Source: Clostridiales bacterium (GTDB lineage Bacteria; Bacillota; Clostridia; Saccharofermentanales; DTU023). Taken from it: DNA of 38,811 bases. Location of the stretch: assembly GCA_004556925.1 (NCBI GenBank), contig SFFI01000016.1, positions 1-38,811 of the forward strand, read 5' to 3'. Positions within the stretch are counted from its first letter, which is position 1. Each line of letters begins with the position of its first letter. A program made the translations under genes and the position numbers. Below the pieces are notes generated by a model that ran no database searches, was not told the origin of the DNA, and saw only the letters and a program-made list of their open reading frames with translations. This document shows, one piece after another, positions 33,908 through 38,811 of this stretch.

Positions 33908-33935
33908 ACCGTTAAGTTTGAACCGTTAAGTTTGA
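33908..33935. repeat. 14-bp direct repeat before the UPF0340 gene
   Basis: ACCGTTAAGTTTGA occurs twice in tandem (33908-33921 and 33922-33935). It may be a slippage product or a regulatory site. No promoter elements are clear. Confidence 0.7.
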
Positions 33936-33966
33936 ACAGAGTTGGCTCTGACGCTGGGAGTTTAAT

Positions 33967-34515
33967 ATGTCAAATCTTACAGCAATCAAAAAACAAGCTG
34001 CCGCAGCAGCTCAAGAAGTCCTTGCCGCTGCCCAGCATACCCAGCCTGGAGACTTTTTTGTCCTTGGTTGCTCCTCCAGCGAAGTCCGCGGCGGCCAAAT
34101 TGGCCAAGACTCCAGCCAGGAGATTGGCCGGGCCATTATTGAGGCCATTTTACCTCTTGTTCAATCCGCAGGCCTCTACCTGGCCGTCCAAGGCTGCGAG
34201 CATATCAACCGGGCCTTGAGCGTGGAACGTGAGAGCCTGAAAACCCACTCCTTGACGGAAGTAAATGTCAAACCGGCCTTACATGCTGGTGGTTCCGCCT
34301 CCCTTGCGGCCTGGGAACTTTTTGCTGACCCGGTCTGCGTAGAACATCTTGAGGCGACTTGTGGCATGGACATTGGGGACACAGAGATTGGCATGCACAT
34401 CAAACATGTGCAGAAGCCCTTCCGCCCCCAGACCAAGTTTGTGGGCGAGGCCAGGGTGACGGCTTTGGTTTACCGGCCCAAGCTCATCGGGGGAGACCGG
34501 GCAGTCCACCTCTAG
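33967..34515 (+). CDS. TIGR01440 / UPF0340 family protein
   Basis: A 182-aa protein recognised by QGCEHINRALSVERE, LGCSSSEVRGGQIGQDSS and the C-terminal GEARVTALVYRPKLIGGDRA. The family (YwlG in Bacillus subtilis) is conserved in Bacillota but has no known biochemical activity. ATG follows GGGAG. It lies 103 nt after mreB and convergent with the MarR regulator. A hairpin at 34522-34540 may end both. Confidence 0.9.
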   Translation: MSNLTAIKKQAAAAAQEVLAAAQHTQPGDFFVLGCSSSEVRGGQIGQDSSQEIGRAIIEAILPLVQSAGLYLAVQGCEHINRALSVERESLKTHSLTEVNVKPALHAGGSASLAAWELFADPVCVEHLEATCGMDIGDTEIGMHIKHVQKPFRPQTKFVGEARVTALVYRPKLIGGDRAVHL

Positions 34516-34521
34516 GGGTAG

Positions 34522-34540
34522 GCCTAATCCGCATTTAGGC
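34522..34540. terminator. convergent hairpin between UPF0340 and marR genes
   Basis: GCCTAA (34522-34527) pairs with TTAGGC (34535-34540). It overlaps the marR stop codon. No strong T-run follows on the plus strand, so its role as a terminator is uncertain. Confidence 0.35.
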
Positions 34541-35077
34541 TCGCTTCTTCTTATTCAACTTGAGGATTTCGTTGTAGGCTTTGATGACTTCGAAAAAAGC
34601 ATTTAATTCATCAAGTGAAACAGTATGTAAGAGCTTTCTGATTGACTTTACCGTATCTTTTACGTCATAAAACTTATGCTGGAGAACAGATTTCTTCCCA
34701 CTATCCGTAATGTAGAGGTTATAAATTTTCCTGTTCTCTACATTTAATACTCGGTCGACTAGGCCAGCATTTACAAGCTTACTTATGGTTTGAGAAATCG
34801 ACGAGGTCGTTCTATGCCATTTCTCAGCAAGCTCAGTCGTTGTAATTCCCGGGTTATCGTTAATATCTGTCAACAGATGGTCTTCCAGCATCGTTTTTTT
34901 TATTTGATCGCCGGAATCCTTCTTGGTGTACATATAGTCATAGTACAAGAGGACAAACTGGTAAACATCTTCCATGTAGGAGTTTGATATTTCGAAATAT
35001 TTATTGATAGTGTCTTCGTCCATATCATCTACAATCTGTAGATTTTTGATATTTTCAAAAATAAAATCTTTATCCAT
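34535..35077 (-). CDS. MarR-family transcriptional regulator
   Basis: A 180-aa winged-helix DNA-binding protein. The N-terminal half is helical. ITTTELAEKWHRTTSSISQTISKLVNAGLVDRV is the helix-turn-helix plus recognition helix, followed by the wing NVENRKIYNLYITDSG. I start at ATG 35077 (third residue of a longer reading) because an AAGGGA site lies 6 nt upstream. MarR proteins are dimeric repressors binding inverted repeats. A TTAACAG...CTGTTAA repeat lies right after the promoter of the transporter-dipeptidase operon, about 1.1 kb away, and is a candidate target. The ligand is unknown. Its own upstream region lacks that motif. Confidence 0.88.
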   Translation of the reverse strand: MDKDFIFENIKNLQIVDDMDEDTINKYFEISNSYMEDVYQFVLLYYDYMYTKKDSGDQIKKTMLEDHLLTDINDNPGITTTELAEKWHRTTSSISQTISKLVNAGLVDRVLNVENRKIYNLYITDSGKKSVLQHKFYDVKDTVKSIRKLLHTVSLDELNAFFEVIKAYNEILKLNKKKRA

Positions 35078-35231
35078 TACCATTCCCTTGCTCTTTTAGT
35101 AAATTGAAATATTAGTAATATAAACACAATATTTGCGCATTAAAAACTATATTCCATAGTATACAGCAAATTTAATTTCCTTGAACTTGTGCCTTGCTGG
35201 TAGCTACAGATAATTCTTTTCCAGTAAAGTA

Positions 35232-35253
35232 GAGTTTACTTTTTCAATTTAGC
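35232..35253. repeat. partial copy of the ~90-bp dispersed element
   Basis: GAGTTTACTTTTTCAATTTA at 35232-35251, and two more bases, match the final part of the elements at 4371-4460 and 36035-36122. Confidence 0.55.
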
Positions 35254-35290
35254 GCTTCATTTTCACTCAGTACATCCAACTTCCTCAAAT

Positions 35291-35474
35291 TTCTTACAAG
35301 TTTGCAGCTTTTGTACGCCGAAATTTTCTGAAAGTTTGGTTCGGCTGGATTTTTCTCGCGAAACAGGCCTAAAAAGGCAGTTTTTATGCAAATATACATT
35401 TCGACGCACTATTTTATACATTTGCGAGATGAAAAAGCAGGACGAGATGTACATTATCTGCAAACTTGTAAGAA
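35291..35474. repeat. inverted repeat pair flanking ~150 bp
   Basis: TTCTTACAAGTTTGCAG (35291-35307) is the exact reverse complement of 35458-35474, and similarity extends outward imperfectly for another ~15 bp on each side. The central ~150 bp carry no gene. It has the form of a small non-autonomous mobile element (MITE), but target-site duplications are not clear. Confidence 0.7.
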
Positions 35475-35586
35475 AATCCGGAAGGTTGAAGTAGTTCGAC
35501 CTTTCTACCGCCTGCTGGCCTGACCATTTCTCTTCAGAACCAGTAGACTAGGCCTCTCTATTTCGGATTTCCTGGATTTCGGACAA

Positions 35587-35717
35587 GTTTGTAAGTAATG
35601 GATGGATTTACTCTCATAAACAGGGACAAACCACCCATTAATTGAAGATTTGCCCTCAATACCATCCGCTAGCTGCAAACTTGCCCAGCGTGCCACCCAT
35701 TAGTTGCGAAAATGCCC
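35587..35717. repeat. CATCC element, copy 2
   Basis: GTTTGTAAGTAATGGATGG (35587-35605) is the inverted unit. Direct units CACCCATTA, CATCCGCTA and CACCCATTA start at 35632, 35663 and 35694, exactly 31 bp apart, each followed by TTGCCC or ATGCCC. Flanks TTCCTGGATTTCGGACAAG and GCCCGAAAAT also resemble those of the copy at 5208-5330, so the two are homologous over about 150 bp despite sequence drift. Confidence 0.8.
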
Positions 35718-35897
35718 GAAAATTCAGAATTCCGATCTATTGCGAGGGGTTATTTGTAGTTTCCAGCGACCGTGCTAGAAGTTAAAAGCTTCAGTACTTC
35801 AGAAAGGAGGGTTCTAGGATGACCACAGCCTTCGAAATTTGCGGATCCATAATTCATGATTCAAATCTTCTCGCCCTAGATGAAGGACAGAATAAAA

Positions 35898-36032
35898 CAG
35901 GTTTTTGAGGCTTGATTAAACTATGGCCGGGTCACATGAACTGTCAATGGCGCCTTCGGCGCCGCAAAGCGGTCAAGGACCATTGACAGTTCATGAAGCC
36001 CGGCCTAAAAGTTAACAAGCCTCAAAAACCTG
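35898..36032. repeat. 135-bp long interrupted hairpin
   Basis: Three nested arm pairs are all perfect: CAGGTTTTTGAGGCTTG (35898-35914) with 36016-36032, GGCCGGG (35925-35931) with 35999-36005, and CATGAACTGTCAATGG (35935-35950) with 35980-35995. A small hairpin GGCGCC-TTC-GGCGCC (35949-35963) sits in the apical region. It lies directly next to the dispersed element at 36035. Confidence 0.92.
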
Positions 36033-36034
36033 TC

Positions 36035-36122
36035 GAGTGTAAGACTTAATTCTTAGTGGAATTTCTGTAAGACTAAATGCAACGCACCACCCTTCGGTGT
36101 GGAGTTTACTTTTTCACTTTAG
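36035..36122. repeat. ~90-bp dispersed intergenic element, copy 2
   Basis: It starts GAGTGTAAGACTTAATTC, has CTGTAAGACTAAAT, and ends TTTACTTTTTCACTTTAGC, matching 4371-4460 except in the central variable part, where CCACCCTTCGGTGTGG can form a local hairpin. It ends 25 bp before the -35 box of the transporter operon. Confidence 0.75.
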
Positions 36123-36147
36123 CTGGCAGAGAAAAGATAAAAATTAG

Positions 36148-36176
36148 TTGACATTTCCCAAACACAAACCTAATAT
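36148..36176 (+). promoter_or_regulatory. sigma-A promoter of the transporter-dipeptidase operon
   Basis: TTGACA at 36148-36153 and TAATAT at 36171-36176 with 17-bp spacing. Transcription would begin near 36183, leaving a ~255-nt leader before the first gene. Confidence 0.85.
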
Positions 36177-36187
36177 AGTTTAATAAT

Positions 36188-36214
36188 TTAACAGATTAAC
36201 AGATTAACTGTTAA
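36188..36214 (+). promoter_or_regulatory. candidate MarR-type operator
   Basis: Inverted repeat TTAACAG (36196-36202), ATTAA, CTGTTAA (36208-36214), with an extra direct TTAACAG at 36188-36194. It lies just downstream of the predicted transcription start, a normal position for repression. The MarR gene about 1.1 kb upstream is the obvious candidate regulator, by inference. Confidence 0.55.
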
Positions 36215-36257
36215 GTATTAAAACTATCAAACTGGGCTTAGCAAGGAGGGCAAAGAG

Positions 36258-36278
36258 ATGCAGTTACTTGTGGAGTAG
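36258..36278 (+). CDS. possible six-codon leader peptide
   Basis: ATG at 36258 follows AAGGAGGG with good spacing and encodes MQLLVE before TAG. It is within the transcribed leader and just before a hairpin GATACACA/TGTGTATC (36281-36309). It could be a leader peptide, or the broken beginning of a lost gene. Confidence 0.3.
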   Translation: MQLLVE

Positions 36279-36280
36279 TT

Positions 36281-36390
36281 GATACACATTATGAAATCAT
36301 CTGTGTATCGAAAAGAGGAGATTTGTTTGTTCTTGCATCAGGAGTGCTTAAAAATTGATTCATAAGTCAGCTATCTGAGCCTGCAAGAAC
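36281..36390 (+). promoter_or_regulatory. structured leader with two hairpins
   Basis: Hairpin 1 is GATACACA (36281-36288) with TGTGTATC (36302-36309). Hairpin 2 joins GTTCTTGCA (36329-36337) and TGCAAGAAC (36382-36390), a 9-bp perfect stem enclosing 44 nt. No known riboswitch family was recognised and no T-run follows. Confidence 0.5.
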
Positions 36391-36438
36391 CGCTAGTACA
36401 AAGATTGTATTTTGCGAAAATTAAGGAGAAAATCTTTT

Positions 36439-37164
36439 ATGAATGAAACAGTTTCTAGTATGAATGGTAGCTTGTGGATTTTTGCCATCTTATTGATTGT
36501 TTGGGTTATCGTGCAGTCGCTCCTATTTTTAAGGCTGGCGTTGAAGTACAACAAGAAATACCAATTAGCCACCAATAAAGAATTAAAGAGTGCTGCCAGA
36601 ACCGGCATGGTTTCTGTCATAGGCCCTAGTGTGTCTGTAATGGTTATTGCCCTTACCTTGATATCCTTGGTAGGTCCTGCGGTCACTTTTATGAGAACAG
36701 GGGTCATTGGCGCACCTGTTTGGGAGTTAATGATGGCCGATATTGCCACCAAAGCTATCGGTGTCGATATGAATTCACCGGAGTTCACCCCCAGTGTTTT
36801 TGTTTTAGTCATATTTGGTATGACTGTGGCCTCGGCCCCCTACTTTCTTAATACCATCATTACCTTAAAACCACTGGATATGGCCATTGCCAAGAACAAA
36901 CAGGTTGATAAAAAAGAAAAGAAAGCTTCTTTTTTACCGGAGTTTGGTAATGCGGCCATGATGGGTATTCTGGGTTACATGGTCAAGGACCAATTGAAAA
37001 ATGTAACATCCTGTATTGCCATGCTGAGTTCCGCCCTCATCACTTTCGCTGTCATGAAACTTATGGAAAAGACTGGCAAGAAATGGCTGGGAGATTGGAA
37101 CATGGCTATTTCGATCTTAGTTGGGATGTTAATCGGACAATTGGCTGTCACTTATTTGGGCTAA
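36439..37164 (+). CDS. DUF5058-family membrane protein
   Basis: A 241-aa integral membrane protein with about five hydrophobic segments, starting at ATG 36439 after AAGGAG. Sequence such as AARTGMVSVIGPSVSVMVIALTLISLVGPA and SAPYFLNTIITLKPLD resembles the DUF5058 family. Its function is unknown. The partner membrane protein 14 nt downstream and the M19 dipeptidase suggest a role in peptide or amino-acid-derivative transport. No ATPase or binding protein accompanies it, so it would be a secondary transporter if a transporter at all. Confidence 0.75.
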   Translation: MNETVSSMNGSLWIFAILLIVWVIVQSLLFLRLALKYNKKYQLATNKELKSAARTGMVSVIGPSVSVMVIALTLISLVGPAVTFMRTGVIGAPVWELMMADIATKAIGVDMNSPEFTPSVFVLVIFGMTVASAPYFLNTIITLKPLDMAIAKNKQVDKKEKKASFLPEFGNAAMMGILGYMVKDQLKNVTSCIAMLSSALITFAVMKLMEKTGKKWLGDWNMAISILVGMLIGQLAVTYLG

Positions 37165-37178
37165 AAGGAGAGATGGAT

Positions 37179-37937
37179 ATGAAAAACAATTCAGATGTTA
37201 ATACGACTGTCGACGTAGAAAAAATGGATGCTAACGAATATTATGACAAAGCCTTTATGCCTCAGGTGCATGTTATCGGCAGATTTACCATGAGTGTGGC
37301 TTTTTTCCTGTCATTTGCCTCTGTACTGTATTTCTTAATCTTCAAAAAGTACACCTTGCCCCCCGCAAATTATCTCAATGTTTTCTTGGCCATAGGCTCC
37401 ATTGGTCTTGGCTTATGGTTAACAGAACCCTTAGCTTTCTGGCCAACCCTTGGCTCTGCAGGAACCTATATTTCCTACCTATCGGGTAATGTGAGTGGCA
37501 TGCGGTTTCCCGTAGCCCTGAATGTGCAAACTGCATCTGGTTCTGATATAGGAACGCCAAAAGGCCAGGTCATTACCATAGTTGGTATTGTCGCATCTGT
37601 ATTTATGAATCTGATCATACTGACCATCATCATCCTGAGCGGAGCATGGCTGATTAACCTGCTTCCTGAGTTTGTCATTGCTTCATTTGCTTTTGTCATG
37701 AGCTGCTTATGTGGATCTCTCTTGATGATGAGATTTTATATGGCCAAGAAAAAATCGACTAGTAATTTATGGAGGCAACTGCTTTACCTAGGTATTTCTC
37801 TTGCTACTAAAATTCTGATCGATACTTTCCTACCCAAACTGCTCACTTTCGCGCTTCTCATCGCAGTAGGCACGACCGCTCTCGTAGCCTATCTCATGTT
37901 TAGAAGAGAGAATCAACAGGCTAAACAAGCTTTATAA
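37179..37937 (+). CDS. uncharacterised membrane protein, partner of the DUF5058 gene
   Basis: A 252-aa protein with about six to seven hydrophobic segments; I do not recognise the family with certainty. The start at ATG 37179 is chosen because AAAGGAG is 8 nt upstream. An ATG at 37173 is only 2 nt away, and a longer frame from 37083 overlaps the preceding gene heavily. The N-terminal ~40 residues are hydrophilic and acidic. PTLGSAGTYISYLSGNVSGMRFPVALNVQ is a polar membrane-embedded-looking segment that could be a translocation motif. It likely forms a complex with the preceding gene product and serves the dipeptidase that follows, by operon inference. Confidence 0.75.
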   Translation: MKNNSDVNTTVDVEKMDANEYYDKAFMPQVHVIGRFTMSVAFFLSFASVLYFLIFKKYTLPPANYLNVFLAIGSIGLGLWLTEPLAFWPTLGSAGTYISYLSGNVSGMRFPVALNVQTASGSDIGTPKGQVITIVGIVASVFMNLIILTIIILSGAWLINLLPEFVIASFAFVMSCLCGSLLMMRFYMAKKKSTSNLWRQLLYLGISLATKILIDTFLPKLLTFALLIAVGTTALVAYLMFRRENQQAKQAL

Positions 37938-37959
37938 GTGCAGATAGAGAGGGGTTCCC

Positions 37960-38811
37960 ATGAAATTCATAGATATGCATTGCGACACTTTAATGATGGC
38001 CTATATGTGCGGCAAAGAAGACATTTATGAAATGCCCTATACGCTTGATTTAAAAAGGATGAGGGAAGGCAATCAGCTGGCACAATTTTTTGCCATATTT
38101 TTTACAAATGATGCAGTAAGAAAATTTTTTGGCAGAGAAGAAGCCATTGATGATCGCGAATACTTCGAAACTTGTCGAGCAATCTTTTTGAACTCTACAG
38201 AAAAATATGGCGATATCTTTGCCGCTGCTTGCTCTCACGACGATATCATCCGTAATGAGAGAGAGGGGAAGATGAGTGGACTTTTGACCATAGAAGATGG
38301 AAGATGTGTCGATAATAGCCTAGACAAGCTTAAAGAATTCTATGATGCTGGAGTTAGACTGATCTCTCTAACCTGGAATTATGAAAATTGCTTTGGCTTT
38401 CCCCATTCTCAAGATCCGGATATGATGCAAAAGGGCCTAAAGACTTTTGGCAAAGAGGCCATTCAATACATGAATGAACTGGGCATGTTGATCGATGTTT
38501 CTCATCTATCTGATGGAGGTTTTTGGGACTGCATAGAAATCAGTAAAGCGCCCATTGTAGCCTCTCATTCAAATGCGAGAAGCTTAAGCCCGCATACTAG
38601 AAATCTTACGGATGCGATGATTAAGGCTATTGCGGAAAAGGGTGGGCTAATAGGTATTAATTTTGGTCCCGAATTTTTGAATAAGGATATCACTAGCAAA
38701 ACCAGCACCGTGGATTTGATCGTACAACACATTAAACATCTTGTTGATGTGGGAGGTGTCGAGGTAGTAGGCCTGGGCAGTGATTTTGACGGTATCATGG
38801 GAGAGCTAGAG
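37960..38811 (+). CDS. membrane dipeptidase (peptidase M19), 3'-truncated by window end
   Basis: A zinc dipeptidase of the renal dipeptidase family that hydrolyses dipeptides, in some members with D-residue tolerance. The first 284 codons are present and no stop occurs before the window ends. Metal ligands follow the family order: H7 and D9 in MHCD, E112 in TIEDG, H182 in VSHLSD and H203 in ASHSNA. GLGSDFDGI near the end is the conserved C-terminal ligand motif. ATG follows GAGAGGGG. No signal peptide is seen, so it is cytoplasmic here. It sits 22 nt after the partner membrane gene and is probably in its operon. Confidence 0.92.
   Translation, partial: MKFIDMHCDTLMMAYMCGKEDIYEMPYTLDLKRMREGNQLAQFFAIFFTNDAVRKFFGREEAIDDREYFETCRAIFLNSTEKYGDIFAAACSHDDIIRNEREGKMSGLLTIEDGRCVDNSLDKLKEFYDAGVRLISLTWNYENCFGFPHSQDPDMMQKGLKTFGKEAIQYMNELGMLIDVSHLSDGGFWDCIEISKAPIVASHSNARSLSPHTRNLTDAMIKAIAEKGGLIGINFGPEFLNKDITSKTSTVDLIVQHIKHLVDVGGVEVVGLGSDFDGIMGELE

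Noticed and set aside
35505..35696. 63-aa minus-strand frame across the CATCC element
   Set aside because: It reads through a repeat element, with no ribosome site.

Overview
The window reads as a chromosomal segment of a low-to-mid GC Bacillota (Firmicutes) bacterium, probably an anaerobic Clostridia- or Tissierellia-like lineage. The support is indirect. It has strong AGGAGG-type ribosome binding sites, a T-box leader on ileS, a QueT-type ECF transporter component, and a TPP riboswitch controlling a thiamine-precursor ABC transporter. It also has a GlpK/FAD-oxidoreductase/DUF1667 glycerol operon, a UPF0340 protein, MreB, and a selenocysteine tRNA gene (selC). I cannot name the genus.

Layout. 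1-3700: a two-gene ABC exporter pair. 3.7-5.8 kb: a long gene-free tract with an IS66 transposase remnant, a repeated ~90-bp element, a 74-bp-period array of seven inverted repeats, a CATCC-repeat element, and the promoter and T-box of ileS. 5.8-10.2 kb: ileS (type 2), queT and an RsmC-like methyltransferase in one operon. 10.2-13.8 kb (minus): msrAB, an ispF-like gene, a luciferase-like oxidoreductase and hslO. 13.9-17.9 kb (minus): selC and a second ABC exporter pair. 18.0-22.4 kb: a racemase-family protein that appears to lack its PLP lysine, then TPP riboswitch, permease, binding protein and ATPase. 22.4-24.5 kb: a second array of nine 33-bp inverted repeats, a PD-(D/E)XK-like nuclease gene and tRNA-Ser(GGA). 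24.5-32.7 kb (minus): a close-packed series traX-like, leuS, glpK, glpA-like FAD/Fe-S dehydrogenase, FAD oxidoreductase, DUF1667. 32.8-35.1 kb: mreB, a UPF0340 gene and, convergent, a MarR-type regulator. 35.1-36.4 kb: a second gene-free tract with another CATCC element, a 135-bp hairpin and another copy of the ~90-bp element. 36.1-38.8 kb: promoter, inverted-repeat operator and structured leader driving two membrane proteins (the first DUF5058-like) and an M19 dipeptidase cut off by the window end.

How the genes work together. Translation genes are present with one visible specific control (T-box on ileS). Thiamine-precursor import is governed by the riboswitch. Glycerol is probably phosphorylated by GlpK and oxidised by the two flavoproteins with DUF1667. 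Msr and Hsp33 form an oxidative-repair neighbourhood. The last operon looks like peptide or dipeptide transport plus hydrolysis, possibly under the MarR regulator.

The least explained signal is the set of intergenic inverted-repeat arrays. Three families use different stem sequences, yet have regular spacings (31, 62-63/52, and 74 bp) that are close to whole numbers of DNA helical turns. I describe them as a candidate system and do not assign a function.
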